Shown: positions 11,266 through 22,850 of the stretch, one piece after another
Layout of the letters: each line of letters opens with the position of its first letter
Numbering within the stretch: position 1 is the stretch's first letter
NCBI GenBank assembly: GCA_003993805.1
Contig: RSEF01000021.1
Location: 6,116,550-6,180,549, forward strand
Source of the DNA: Himantopus leucocephalus
Lineage: Eukaryota; Chordata; Aves; Charadriiformes; Recurvirostridae
Reading direction: 5' to 3'
Length of the DNA stretch: 64,000 nucleotides
The notes under the pieces: model-generated
What the model saw: the letters and a program-made list of their open reading frames with translations, nothing else
Databases searched by the model: none
What the model was told of the DNA's origin: nothing
Program-made: the position numbers and the translations under genes

Positions 11266-12194
11266 GTATACAGGGCTTGTGTGTAGACCACAGGGTGCTG
11301 GTGTGGCCAAGGGCACTGTCCTGCCCCAGCATGGATAGGGTGGTGTGATCCACAGGGGCAAGGCAGGCCACAGATCCCCAAGGCAGCAGGTGGGCCAGGA
11401 CTCCCCCTTCTTGGCTTCTCCCGCCCTCTCCCACAGAGTGCGGAGCCCTGCTCAAACCGCAGCTGCCCAGGACATCCTGCCTCCAGCCTGCTCCCTCATA
11501 CCGCTCACTTGGGGGACTGGCAAAAACCCTCCCTGTGTCTTTGCTGCCCAGCTACCCAGAAGGGATGGAAGAACTGCTTGGGTTTAGAGTTGCCGTGCAG
11601 TACAAAGGATGGGGAAGAATAAGTGCAAGCCATGGGGAAGAGTAAGGGGAGGAAAAAGAGGGAACAGGAAGGACAGAGAGAACTTCCTCTGGCTGTTCAT
11701 ACACTCTCTGCACAGAGAAAGGTGAGGATGAACACATGGCATCTCTCTGTAAACCTCCTAGCTAGACACTGGTCATCACCACCAGCCACTTGCCTGCACC
11801 TGTCCCCTGGTGTCGCAAGGTATTTTTCTTTTGGTCTGGCTGTGTGGGAGCTCAGCCCTGCCAGTCTTGAAAGCACCCATAACAGAGGTGAGATCTCTTC
11901 TCCCTGACTCTTCCAGCCTCCTTCCATGTGTGTCCTGCAAGGCCAGAAGACAAACCCCTGCCAAACCCCAGCCGCAGCAGGTTCACCTCTGCCTGCAGAG
12001 GCAGTTTGATGAGGATGCAGTGGCACTCAGCCCACCAGCACAGCACGGAGATCCCAGTGTCATAATGTGCATCCTGCTGCTCCATCCTGCATGGCACAGC
12101 CCGGCCCTCTCCCTGGGGCATTCCACTCAGGGGAGAGCCCTGTCCTTCCACCCCACCCCCCCTAAGCCGCTGCAGGCTGACTGAGCTCCTGCTC
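11266..12194. other. Unique GC-rich DNA, nothing recognised
   Basis: Overlapping short frames on both strands without domains, and no recognised repeat. Confidence 0.45.
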
Positions 12195-12385
12195 TCCGAC
12201 CCCGCAAGCAGCGCAGTACTTCATTAACCTGGGCTGACGGGTCAGCGAGTGCAGCCCCTTCCTACCACAGCTCCTGCTCACACACAGCTCGGCCTAGGAG
12301 AACGTGACACCAGCTCATTAGGACAAATTATTACTCTATAACCCCTGCTGCAATGTCCCTTAATATGCCTATTTAGCAAGAGACA
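12195..12385. promoter_or_regulatory. Candidate CNE with a MAF-like palindrome
   Basis: Contains GCTGAC-GG-GTCAGC at 12233-12246, a 6+6 palindrome resembling a MAF recognition element with an altered spacer. AT-richer words follow at 12314-12378 (CTCATTAGGACAAATTATTAC, CCTTAATATGCC). Motifs are seen; regulatory role is inferred. Confidence 0.4.
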
Positions 12386-13085
12386 AGTCCTGGTGGGCTC
12401 CTCGGCATTAAAACAACCTCACAAATCACCAGAGGCACAAGCACTGTGATCTCCGCTTCCAGGAGTGTAGGACAGGGCAGCTGTACCCCCACTGGGTGCT
12501 GGAGGGGTGCAGAGTCCTCTGCTGTTCTGCTGCAGACAAAATGAAACTCTCGGTGTTGCTGGGGGGGATGCTTTGCAGGCAAGGAATTGCCGTCTGACTG
12601 TGGCTCACCGTGCGGCCAAACACACCCAAGATTCAGTACAACAAAGTGATGTTCCCCAGTTGAAATCCACTGCAAAAGTATTTCGGGATGCTCATACAAA
12701 CTGCTGGGCCTGCTTCACTCTGCTTCATCCCTGCCTAACTCTGCCCTCCAGAACTACCATCAGTGTCATGTTCCACATAAGACCTATAAGATTCAAATGT
12801 TTCCTCTGTTTCCCTGTGATATACGTGAAGTCAGCCCCTGGCTTCACAAATTCTGCCTCAACACACTAACCCTACTTGCTAGCTCCTTGCAGGTTAACCA
12901 GCAAAGCCAGAGAGAAAGTTTGGAAGCCGATGCTGTTGGCAGGCACTGTGCGCTGCCTCCCCACGTAAGGCCATGCCTTACTCCGGGGGAGTGAGCCCAT
13001 TGCACATGAAAGCAGTCGGCTTGCACCTTGTGGGGAGAACAGGACTGCAGGCTGTCTGGGGCTAATCCAGAGATTACAGAACCTT
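12386..13085. other. Unique DNA, nothing recognised
   Basis: No repeat, exon or motif cluster recognised. Confidence 0.4.
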
Positions 13086-13089
13086 CACA

Positions 13090-13475
13090 ATTTAGAGCAC
13101 AGTGAGTGAGATATCACAGGGGAAGACAGAAACGCGGGCAAATGTCAGAGGAAGACTGCTACTGAACAGGAACGGGGAGCATGAGGAAATCAACCTCCAG
13201 CCTGATCTGTAGGAGAGGGGAAAGGGAGAAAGAAAACAGCACCAAAGAGAGCGGGGGAGAGAGAGAAGGGGCAGCAGTGCCATACCAGGCAGGAGAGAGT
13301 GAGGAAGAAAAGTAACAGAAAGAAGAAACAGAAGAAAGCGTGAAAAGTGTGTGATGCTGGGCACAGAGGAGGGCAGAATGAGAGCAAACGTACAGAGAAA
13401 TGAGGGACCTGAGAGAAAGAGAGAGAGGGAGGGTGGGAGGAAAAGGAGGAGAAAAGAGCAAGAATAGCCACGCAG
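13090..13475. repeat. Long polypurine-rich tract
   Basis: The + strand is strongly purine-biased for almost 400 bp, densest at 13205-13270 and 13300-13460. Minus-strand frames here are serine/leucine/phenylalanine-rich and reflect this bias. Confidence 0.6.
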
Positions 13476-13694
13476 CGAGGAGCACGCGGGCGAGGCAGAG
13501 CGCTGTAACCAGGGTTGTGAAGCATGAAAAGGGAAGAATCTGCCTGTTCCTTTCAGCGCTCGGAGCATGGCGCTCGGTGGTGACCTACACTGTGCCCGGC
13601 TGTGATCACGTTTTCAGGGCCACTGCCTGCCGATCCCAAACAATGATGGGGAGCCTTTGAAGTCAGAGAAAGAAGCCGCAATGTGAACTGGGGA
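13476..13694. other. Unique DNA, nothing recognised
   Basis: No repeat or motif recognised. Confidence 0.35.
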
Positions 13695-13695
13695 C

Positions 13696-13753
13696 TTTNT
13701 TTTTTTTTTTTTTTTTTTTCCCCCCCCCCCCCCCCCCCCCCCCCCATTTTTTT
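13696..13753. repeat. T/C homopolymer block with an ambiguous base
   Basis: A T run at 13696-13719 with N at 13699 abuts a 26-base C run at 13720-13745, then A and a short T run. The N and the length of the pure runs suggest uncertain assembly, so length should not be trusted. Confidence 0.85.
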
Positions 13754-16088
13754 AAGGGCAGGGGGAAGGAGGGAGGAAAAGGAAGGGCTGAAGTGGTGGG
13801 GGGAAGGTTGGGGGAGAGGTTGCAAGGACAAAACAGAGAGTTGCTCTCGACGGGGTGCCCCAAAACGAGAGAAACAAAAAGAAAACAAACAGTTTATGAG
13901 TAGGGCACATGCTGCCTGTGTCTGCATGCCCCGCACTGCTGGCCCCCCGTGCTCCCAGGGAGGCTTCTGTTCCCCAGCAATGATGGATGGACGCATAGGG
14001 CCATTCAGGCCTGCCATGTTACAGCAGCGGTATTTACATAACACTGGCCTTCCACCGGTCACCTCTGACACTGCCCAGCCCGGCTTGGGGCCCCCTCCCG
14101 CCCCAGCCAGTCCAGGCCCCTCTGATACCGCTCGGACTCAGCCTATGAGCTCCCTGACGCTGGGGCTCGGGGGTCCCCACTGCTGCAGGATGCTCTGACA
14201 CACGGCAGTGAGCGCTCCCAGCACCTCTGAGCTGACGTCCCACAGGGCACTCACCCTCCCCACTGCCACTGCCGCTCCTGCCCTGGCCTGGTCTCAGACG
14301 TGCCTTGGTGCCTGGGGAGGGAGAGGAGCAATGGGAGAGGCTAGACTTGGCAGCACTGCAGAGGGTACAGTGCAGAGACGCAGGAAAGAGAGTGGGAACT
14401 CTTCAGGTGATACACAAGGGAGCCCTGTGGTCCCCTTGGGGCCATAAGGAAGAGGAAAGCACACCAGGAACCGCCTCAGCGTGGCAGGGACTTCTCAGTG
14501 ACCATCACCTGAGGTGGCGCAGGGACTCTCTCACCCAGCACACGGAGACAAGGCTTTTAAGAGAGGCATTCACCTTTCATTTCCCTGGGCTCTAGGCCTC
14601 TAACTCTTATCAGGCACAGACTAAGGACCATCCAGCTCTAGGAGACTGTGAAGGTAGGGGTTTTTTTGCAGTAACACAGATGATGAGTGTCTAGGTAAAG
14701 AGAAAACCCAGAAAAGTCAGGATTCTGCTGGAGACACAGAGCTGCTTCCATCCTATCAGCATGGTGCTGCAGTCTGAATAGGTAAAAATGCGCCAGAGGA
14801 GGAGGACAGCATGCACATCACCATCTTAAATTATGTGAACTGAGCTCAGCAAAACTTCACAGCAGATGGAGACTGCATCCTATTCAGTGAAAGAACCTTA
14901 TCCATCTCCCACCAGCCCACATGGACAAAGACCAAGTGGGATCCTCCTCACCAAAGCCCTTACACACTTTTTTATCTGTAAAGATAGAGGCAGTAGAGAG
15001 GATATTGTGGAAAACCCACAGTGACAAGACCAGGCGCCCAGAACAACTCGTGTACAAAGACAAAGACAAAATTAGGACACACATAGGCCATGTCTGCATT
15101 AGACCTTCTTCTGTTTTCATCTCTCTCTGTAACTAACAACGGTTCAATCCCAGAAGTTCTAGTGCAGACACAGCCACAGCGAGCAGGCCATAAAGTGTGA
15201 GAGACACGCAGAGGAAAAGAGAACCCAGGAGGGCGTAGTGACATACCCATTGCAGTCTGAAGTCTCTCCTACCTTTCGGAGATTTCAAGGCCTGGTTTCT
15301 TGCCTCGTTTTTAGCTCTAAATTCACTTCATCCTGGAGAGGGAAGAGAAAGGATCCAGTTAACACACAGGGCACACCTGACCAAGAGCCAAGGCATAGAC
15401 ACAAAAGCTGGGTGAGATCCCAGCTGCAAGCGGGGCCAGCATGGGGCACTCAGACTTCACATGGGAACAAAGTGCTTTCCTGCTTCTGGCTGCACCATGC
15501 AGCGCCATGCACATCATGAGACACGCAGCCCTCCTGCACTTTGCTGTGCATGAGACTCCTAACAAGGGCCGGGAATAATTTCGCATAGAGAGAGCAGCTA
15601 TTACTGGCCTGAATCCTGCTTCCCAGGTACCACAGACAGACCTCATCCTGGTCTGCGCCATACTTTGCCCACACATCCAAGGGTGCCTTCTGCTCCATGC
15701 CAAATTACTCCCTTTCTAATCTTCCCATTTCCTCTGCTGGCCCCTCTTTCCCAGAAGTTCACCAGTGTGCTAATGCTGAGGCCTCCCTTGCACAGCAATG
15801 GGGCACAAGACGATGGGGTGCAGGACTGGGTCCCAAGGCACTGAACCCCCTTATCCACTCATCTGTGTGTCTTCCTTCCTGGAGAATGCAGAGAGCGAGG
15901 AGGAAAGAGAAAAGGGACAGGGGAAAAAAAGTCACAGCAAAACACATGAAAAGTAAATTGAATTATTTAAAACCATATGTTCCCAAAATGTGACAGAGCA
16001 TAAAAGCCGTGCCGTGAGACTTCCGGAGGGGGTTATCCTGCACAGGCAGGGTGGGAGGAGAGCTCGCGGGAGGGGAAGGACTGCTCCA
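13754..16088. other. Unique DNA, mostly nothing recognised
   Basis: A purine-rich shoulder lies at 13755-13830. GC-rich unique sequence runs to about 14640, then mixed composition. A small AT-rich patch at 15950-15990 has TAAATTGAATTATTTAAAACC. No exon with convincing splice sites or domain was found. Confidence 0.4.
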
Positions 16089-16108
16089 CAGCCAGCCAGC
16101 CAGCCAGG
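16089..16108. repeat. (CAGC)n short tandem repeat
   Basis: About five copies of a CAGC unit in a row. Confidence 0.8.
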
Positions 16109-16224
16109 GACTTCCCTCTCCCAGAGCCGGAAGGTGACAGGGAGCACGGGGTGGCTTCATACACAGTGGCAAGGGTGCTTGGCCCATTCCTGCAGTCTCT
16201 GTTTTGCAACCCTGCCAAAACAGC

Positions 16225-16335
16225 CATCACAACTGCCCGAGACGTGGCAGTGAAATGACTAACTGGCCGGAGGTCACGCACAGTGAGTCCATGGTTGGAT
16301 CCAGGAGCCCCAACCGGCTGCACCAAGCACCAGCT
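16225..16335 (-). repeat. MIR-type SINE fragment
   Basis: The + strand order 'tgactaactggccggaggtcacgc', then a 'ggatccaggagcccc' block, matches a diverged reverse-strand MIR. The 'aaactgaggcac' part is not clear in this copy. Confidence 0.5.
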
Positions 16336-16755
16336 CAGAGCATGCCTCCCTCTCCAGGGTGTCGCATTGTGTCCCGCAACTCAGCTCCTTGCAGGGACCC
16401 CGCTTTAGCCCCTCAGAGAGCAAAAGTGAGAGGGACTTGGCTCTGGGGAGCCTGTGCTGACGCTGTGGCTCTCCCCTGTGTTTTGGGGCCCTGGTGCTCT
16501 GTGCGTGTGGACGGCCTCCTCCCGTCACTCACACTCCACCACTGCCTGCATGCTGCGCCAAAGATAGATGCCTGGTGTTGGCTGGGACCCAGACTGGGAA
16601 GGAGCTGGTGAGATATCCCAGATGGATGGACCGACACAGAACACAGGGAGCCCCTCGGGTGAGGAAGATGCACAACCAGCCTGGCTCCTTCCTTTCCCAC
16701 TCAAACCCTGGTGCTAACAAGGCTGAGGACACGGCTGGAGTAACAGCTCCCCCAC
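16336..16755. other. Unique GC-rich DNA, nothing recognised
   Basis: No repeat or motif cluster recognised. Confidence 0.4.
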
Positions 16756-16759
16756 TTGA

Positions 16760-16985
16760 GGTCCTTCTCCCACCCTGGCACCCTCTGTCCTTCTAGCTCT
16801 CTCATCCCCTCTCTCACCTTTTTCTTCCCTTTGTTCTCCCTTTCTTCCTCGCTCTTCCCATCGCTTTCTCTGCCACTCTGTCACAGTCTTTTTTCTCTCC
16901 CTCCCTTTTGTTCTCTCCCCCTTTCCCGAGCTCTGCCTGTAACTCTCTGCCTTCCTGGCTTCACTCCCTCGCCCCTGTGCACGGT
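16760..16985. repeat. Polypyrimidine tract
   Basis: The + strand is almost entirely C and T with TCTCTC, CTTTCTTCC and CCCTCCC words. It precedes the island at 17030 and ends in a CGCCGCAG sequence that resembles a splice acceptor but leads into no open frame of note. Confidence 0.6.
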
Positions 16986-16999
16986 CAATTCTTGGGTTT

Positions 17000-17240
17000 G
17001 AGTTTTTAATTGTTTTTTTTACTCCCCTTCTTTCGCCGCAGCTTATCAATGATGCAAGAGGAATAACGCCAATTTACTTAGAATGTGTAATCCCCAAATC
17101 AGATTGGGGGATTGTATGAGGCAATATGACCTTGCATATGTCTCCATTAAAGCCAGCCAGGCCTCCTCTTGTATTCTGTGTTCCCAGTACATATTTAGAC
17201 AGATAACGCTAATTGTACTTGACATGTCCTCTTAAGGATG
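17000..17240. promoter_or_regulatory. Candidate CNE
   Basis: An A+T-rich island with words such as CTTATCAATGATGC, CCAATTTACTTAGAATG, CCATTAAAGCC and ACGCTAATTGTAC. It lies directly 3' of a polypyrimidine tract. No coding potential. Called from composition and contrast with flanks. Confidence 0.5.
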
Positions 17241-18179
17241 GACTCTTCCCTCCCCCAGCTCTGCCTGCTTCCCTGCCTGACAATGCGCCAGAGCAGAGCC
17301 CGCTCACTCGCAGCACGGCATGGTATGGCACAGCACCTGCGGGGCTGGCTGGCCGGGTGGGCATCCGGCACAGCCCGCACGCCCGGCTCCACTGTGAGAG
17401 CACCGCCTGTCCTCCCCGGTGCTGCACACCTCTGTGCAGGAAGCGGGTCCGGCCAGCACAGACAGGGCAAGGAGAAGGGACGGGGGGGGGGCATTGCTGG
17501 GACATAGTTAATCTGAGATTACACACTGTTACTGTGACCATCTTGGATTCTCCAGAAAAATGAGCAACGTGTTGTCACCTCCAAAGCCATGGGTGCCACC
17601 TCACCCTGCCCCTCTTCCTGCTTACCTCCCTCCTCCTCCTCCCCACCTTTTCCCTGCCTCCTCGCCTTCCTCCGTGGGGCTTCCCTTTTTACTTGCTCCA
17701 GCCCCCTCCTCTCCTTTGGGAGACCAAGGACTGGCTCCTTCCCCGGAGTCAGAGGGAGACAAACCTTTTGGGGACAGGCCCCAACCATGACACAACACCC
17801 CTCACCAGAAAGTACGAAGCTCCAAAGTGTTTGGACAAAGAGAGGAGACTTGCTCGCCAGGACCATCTTCGAAGCCTCCCTCCTTTCCAAGGAAGGGCTT
17901 CCACCCTGCACCTCTCAGCTCCCACATCTGGGCATAAAGCTCTTTGGATAAATATTTATATCTGGCTACTGGCCTGTGGATCCCTGCTCCAGCTTCTAGG
18001 GAACATCATGAAGAAATCCAGACCTCCCTGTTCCCCGTGCCTGCCCATACATCGCTGCTCTAGAGCAGACAAGCAAGATGCAGGAGGAGGAGGGGAGCTT
18101 ATTCCAAAGAAACCAATGGATCCAAACTCTTCGCCAAAGTGGACTCAGATTTTTTTTTTCCCCTTGACACAACATCCTA
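17241..18179. other. Unique DNA, CT-rich at 17600-17720
   Basis: GC-rich stretch with overlapping open frames on both strands between 17195 and 18259. The products are proline/serine-rich without domains. A T run with C follows at 18151-18162. Confidence 0.4.
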
Positions 18180-18520
18180 ATTCGACTTTTTCAGTATCTT
18201 TCCTTCAACAACCTTTTTTCCTTCCTCCCCTTCCTACCCGGCAACTGCGCATTTATTAATTCATGAGGCACTAATTAGTTCTTTGTTTAATTTTGTGTTA
18301 AACAGACTGACCGGAATGATAACGACTTGCAGCGTTGCATTACGGTCCCCAACCGCCCCTGTTTTCTGACAACAAGGGAGCGCAGTGAGACTGGCGTGAT
18401 GAACCCCAATTCCCACTCCAGTTGCACTTCATTAAGTCAAAATGTGACAAGAAGCTTAGAGAGCAACTTTCAGATCGGATCGCACATAACAATTGGGCAG
18501 GAAACTTTCTGAGGGGGAAG
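18180..18520. promoter_or_regulatory. Candidate CNE
   Basis: Two AT-rich cores. 18240-18330 has ATTTATTAATTCATGAGGC, CACTAATTAG and TGTTTAATTTTGTG. 18410-18500 has CTTCATTAAGTC and ACATAACAATTGGGC. CpGs persist between them. Homeodomain- and FOX/SOX-like words are dense. Role is inferred. Confidence 0.5.
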
Positions 18521-18789
18521 CGGGAGAGCACTCGCAGCGAAGGCTGGCACCGTGCACAATTCCCCGGCGTGCCTGCCTTAAAGGAGCCGGCTCAGGCTGC
18601 CGGCCGAGGCAGGACTGAGGGCACGTGCTGGCGGCGAGGGGTGCTGGGGGAAGAAGAGGAGAAGCAGGGTGGCAAGCCAAGCCAAACACAGGGCAGGAGG
18701 CATCACTGCTTCCCGCTCCCCTCAGTTTCATTTGCAATGATGGGGTGTGTTGGCAGCCTCTGGGATGCGCAACCTCAGCAAGTCACTCC
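18521..18789. other. CpG-containing GC-rich DNA
   Basis: CpG dinucleotides are frequent at 18530-18640 next to the 18.2-18.5 kb island. This may be part of the same element or just GC-rich DNA. Confidence 0.3.
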
Positions 18790-18799
18790 AGGAACTCTG

Positions 18800-19140
18800 A
18801 GGGCATCTTTAGGTACCTTCAGTTCCATGCCTCAGTTTCCCTCCCGTACAGCAGTGAAACAGCTAGCGATCCTCAGCTGCTATTCAATTGTCAAGTACTA
18901 CACAATTACAACAGAGTCCCCTTAATCGCAACGGAAGAAGCTGAATATTGGCACCCTCATTGCTAAAATGAGAAGTGAAGGCACAGCTCTGACACCAGGG
19001 AGAGCGATGGCTGCTCTCACCGGGAAGGAGCTGTGCCTTCCTTTAACTTTGTACAGTGCCTGACGCTCCAGTGGTACCAACAATTTTGAAACTGATCCCG
19101 ATCAGTCTAGTACCAGCAATAAACTCGGTAAGCCGCAAAG
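18800..19140 (+). repeat. MIR-type SINE and possible tail
   Basis: 18815-18850 reads 'ttccatgcctcagtttccct', a clear forward MIR core. 'tttgtacagtgcctgac' near 19050 resembles the MIR 3' region. The segment between is too diverged to show that they are one insertion. Confidence 0.5.
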
Positions 19141-21055
19141 CAAGTGCCCTGCACCCTGAGCTCAGCCCTACAACTGGGAATACAGCCACCACAGTGCTGC
19201 CAGTCCTTGAGCTCTTTGCTGAGTGCCACAAGTGCCTCACTACTAGGAGCTACGGCACAGAGTTTGGGCACACGGTCACACATCTGGCCTGGCCCAAGCC
19301 TCACCTGGAAAAAAAGTCTGAGCATGACTTATTCCTTGTCACTGGCCAACATGTGACTGACAGACAACACAGTCCGGGTCATAACCAGGCTCAGCGGGAT
19401 CTGTCCCAGTCTTGTTGGCACACGAGGGTGTACAGTGTACGGCCAACTCCTTGAGCCCCTTCTGGCTCACTAAAGTGCAGTGACATGCAAACAGCCTACA
19501 AGAAAGTGAAAAGGGTCTTAAAACACCTTCTGAGGGAGTGGGGGTGCGTGAAAAGGAAAAGAGGACTTCCCAGGTGCATGGAACATGGAAGTTTCGCAGC
19601 AGTTCAAAATGCATCTTCTGCTATTGCATGGACATCATCTGCGGGAATAAGCTAAGATCACAGAGAGCTGAAATGAACTGAAATGCCTTTTCTAAGCAGG
19701 TATTTTTCCACACTTCCCTGTCATCCCTCTCCCTCTCTCCCCAGGAAAGGAAAACTCATCCCTAGCTTTGCTCTGCAGAGGTCCAAAGCTCAACTAAGTT
19801 CCAAAACACTGGCAAAGCCACGTGAAGGACTGTCTCTCGAGGGTCACATCAGGACTGGGGAGTGACACTTGAGCTGTGTGGGCATGCACAGCAGTATGTC
19901 CTGAACAGGGCAGGGGAAGAGGAGTGAGCACTGCGACCAAAGCCTCCGAGCCTCAGGGGACACCTGCACAGCATCAGTCTCTATGTGCATTATCAGTATT
20001 TTCACCTGAGTGAGCTCTAAACATACGGGTCTTTGGGGAAGGGGCCGGGCTGCAGCAAGGTATCACAACATGGTGTCTGCCAGTACACTCACAGCTGAAC
20101 AACACACGGATCTGCTAGCAGACCTGTTTGGGCTGCCTTCCATCTTTCATGAATCTGGAATACAGCACGGACCTCTGTGACTGACGAAAAAGCTATTCCT
20201 GCATGACAGAAATCACAGGAAGACACCAGATCCCTCTGATTGCCGTTCTACATGTGCTCTGGATCCCATAAAAAGGCATATGTAGATATTCACACTCAGC
20301 TGGACGGTTGGACTGGTGTCCAGAAAGGGCAAAAGCACCCATTAACATCTGAAGCAAGGATCACTGAGAAGGTCCAGGACTGCTGGGGACAAGAAACACC
20401 CCCTACTGTCACCAGCCGGATAAGCCTTCTTGGTTTTGCAGAAGGGCTGGAATATCCCGGCTGCTCTATAGATGCAGTTGGGCCTTGTCATCTGCTGAGT
20501 AGATGTTTCAGAACAAAAGGCAGATACAAACCCCATCCCTTTCCTCTGTGAGCCCAGCCTGGGCCCTGGGCCGTGGAGGGGCAGCTGAAGGACACCCCAA
20601 GCTCCCCAGGACAGTGTCCTGCATGCTCTCGATGCACAGTCACACCCAGCTACTACCTCCTACCGATCTTGGGCTGCTCAGGGAAAAGCACATGGGCTGA
20701 AGGAGAGGGAAACTCGTGTTATCTCCTGTTCTTGGCTGCCATTACAAGGCAATACCAGTAGCGCAATACAAACCAACTACATCCCCTGATTGTTAGGGCT
20801 ACACAGCTGTCAGCGCTCTCAGCAAAGTTTTGTGCTGAAAATGAGGGTAACAAGCATCCCAAATAGGTCATGGTCTGCCCTTTCTTCCTAAAACAACATG
20901 CTGAAATGTCCTAGACTCCATCCTCAATCCTCTTTAACCAGGAAAACTCTCCTCCAAGGATTATGGGCCCACTGCCCCCCTTCTCTTCCCCTCCATCTGG
21001 CTGGAAGCAGCCTGGGACCGAGCGCTCTTCCCAGCCCTGGGAGAACCCTGCAGTT
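19141..21055. other. Unique DNA, nothing recognised
   Basis: Almost 2 kb without a recognisable repeat, exon or motif cluster. Open frames are short. Confidence 0.45.
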
Positions 21056-21059
21056 TCTC

Positions 21060-21160
21060 TCTCATAAAAAAGAAAAATGGGAGCTATAAAAAAGGCAAAG
21101 AAAAGAAAAGCAAAGCAAAGGGAAATCACTGCGAAGGAAGAAAAGAGCAAAGCCCCCCTT
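21060..21160. repeat. Polypurine (A-rich) tract
   Basis: Dominated by A and G with AAAGAAAAG-like words; few pyrimidines. Confidence 0.5.
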
Positions 21161-21714
21161 CCCTTCCCACCCCTTCCCCATTACCTGTCTTTAGTACTGG
21201 GTAGAGCCGCCTGCTTCATTGCTCCCGAGGACTCCCCCTCAGCACAGCACTCCCCGGGGAAATCCTGCCCTGCCTCTCACCCTTTCCCCCTCTGCTCAAA
21301 CCTGTTGAGAAGAACCCAGTCCAGCTCAATAAAGTTGATGCAAAAAGAAAGAGGAAAACCAGTGCTGGACAGTAGAAAGGGACAGGGGCCATCCTGGAGG
21401 TAACCCTGCAGCTCGGTGCCCATCGGCCACCTCCGGAGTGCTGAAGCCAAGGATGGGACAGAGGGACAAGAGACAGCAGCCCTGCTGGTCCCAATCCATG
21501 GCCGGTCCCAGCTTCCCAGTACTGATGGCACCCAGGAAAGGCCCAGCACCCCACCTTGCAGCACAGCTACGGCACTGCCCAGCACAGCAGGAGAGGGGTG
21601 CCAAGGGAGGATCCCGAGGAGTTCACCTCACCTCCCGCCCCCACATCTGTAAAGCACAGCAGTCCCCAAACTTGGCTTTCGGCAGCCCTGGGCTGGCTCC
21701 TGCTAATTTGCTGT
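21161..21714. other. Unique GC-rich DNA, nothing recognised
   Basis: No repeat or motif cluster recognised. Confidence 0.4.
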
Positions 21715-21880
21715 CAGGCTGCCTAAGCAAACCAATTAAAACTAATCATTAATTATAAAAAAGAGAGAGAGAAAAAGACCCTGCACAAATGGAGAACTGG
21801 AAAGGGCATGGGGAAAAGAAGGACAGGAGGGAGCAGAGTGAAAGAAGAGAGCTTGAGAAAGGGGCGGGGGGAGGAAAGGG
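21715..21880. other. Small AT-rich island followed by polypurine tract
   Basis: 21725-21760 has CCAATTAAAACTAATCATTAAT, a cluster of TAAT words. It runs into a GA-rich tract at 21760-21880. It may be a short conserved element. Confidence 0.35.
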
Positions 21881-22289
21881 CTTTAAAATCCCCAGCACAG
21901 AGCCTTGGATGAAGGCAGCAGAAGGGCAAGTGGTCTCCCAGGGCAGGGTAGAAAGCTGCGGAGGTGAGGGAAGCACGGGGGACCTGAGGGAAAAGCGGCA
22001 GTACCAGGGATGGCAAGGCACGCGCAGAGAGCAGGTCCTGCCTTGGTGGGAGCTGGCACCATCGACACAGGCGTGAGGCCGACTCCACACTCCCTTCACC
22101 ATCCCAGCCCTGGCAGGGCCCTACCAGAGCCAGGGGGGCAGGAGCTGCAGTTCGGCGGAGGCTTGCCAGCCTGCAGAGAGGAGGGCAGAGGAGGAGGAGG
22201 GTGCAGGGGGAGCAGAGCAAGCGAGAAGGGCAGAGCCAGGGTGTGCACCAGGACTTGGGAGTGCTGTCCCTTCCCATCAGGGCTACCGG
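21881..22289. other. Unique GC-rich DNA, nothing recognised
   Basis: Purine-leaning and GC-rich, with no recognised repeat. Confidence 0.4.
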
Positions 22290-22660
22290 CTCTCTTGGAG
22301 TAAATGCCTCACATGCGGATGAAAAATGGGGCGTTTATGAAAAGCCCCTGATTATGCGGGTTTCACTGGGGCCCTGGCTCAATCGCCGTCGCTCCCACTG
22401 GCTCCCCACGAGCTCCAGTGGCAGAGAACCCTGGCAGCTGTCAGCGCAGCCAGCACGCCCCCACCGCCGCCGCCCCCGCGCCACCGTTTTGTTCCCCGGA
22501 CCCGCACACACGCACGCTTCCCAACACGCCTTTTGAAGAGCCTCAGGCCCACGTCGGGCTGGCGGATGGCGGAGAGGTGGGGGCAGTGCCATGGAAACGG
22601 GCCCTTTCCTGGGGAAACGCGCTGCCGGCCCCCCCTCCTCATCCCGGGTGCCCCTTTTGA
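22290..22660. promoter_or_regulatory. Candidate regulatory element with CpG cluster
   Basis: 22300-22375 has words such as GCGTTTATGAAAAG (HOX9-13/CDX-like TTTATG) and GATTATGCGG. A CpG-rich block follows at 22380-22640 with a GCCGCCGCC run. AGTGCCATGGAAAC at 22585-22598 is an imperfect RFX-like palindrome. No reading frame with a domain. An alternative is a CpG-rich unmethylated promoter for an unseen transcript. Confidence 0.4.
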
Positions 22661-22775
22661 GGAGCTGTCAGGACCCTGAGTGAGTGTCACACGACCCAAG
22701 GACCAGGCGTGACCAAGCCTATTTTCTGCCTCAAATTTGATTGATTAAAAAACTTTTTAGGAAAACCATGTTAAA
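22661..22775. promoter_or_regulatory. Candidate small CNE
   Basis: TTTGATTGATTAAAAAAC near 22736 is a PBX/HOX-like word in an AT-rich patch just downstream of the CpG cluster. Confidence 0.35.
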
Positions 22776-22850
22776 AGACAAAAAAAGAAAAAAGAGGAAA
22801 GAAAAAAATTAAACAGAAAGGGACAAGGGGGTGGGGGAAAAGGGAAAGGC
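22776..22850. repeat. Polypurine tract
   Basis: A- and G-rich with AAAAAAGAAAAAAG-type runs. Confidence 0.55.

Noticed and set aside
16760..17045. Polypyrimidine tract ending in CAG as a splice acceptor
   Set aside because: The DNA after the CAG is AT-rich, stop-laden and TAAT-rich, unlike an exon.
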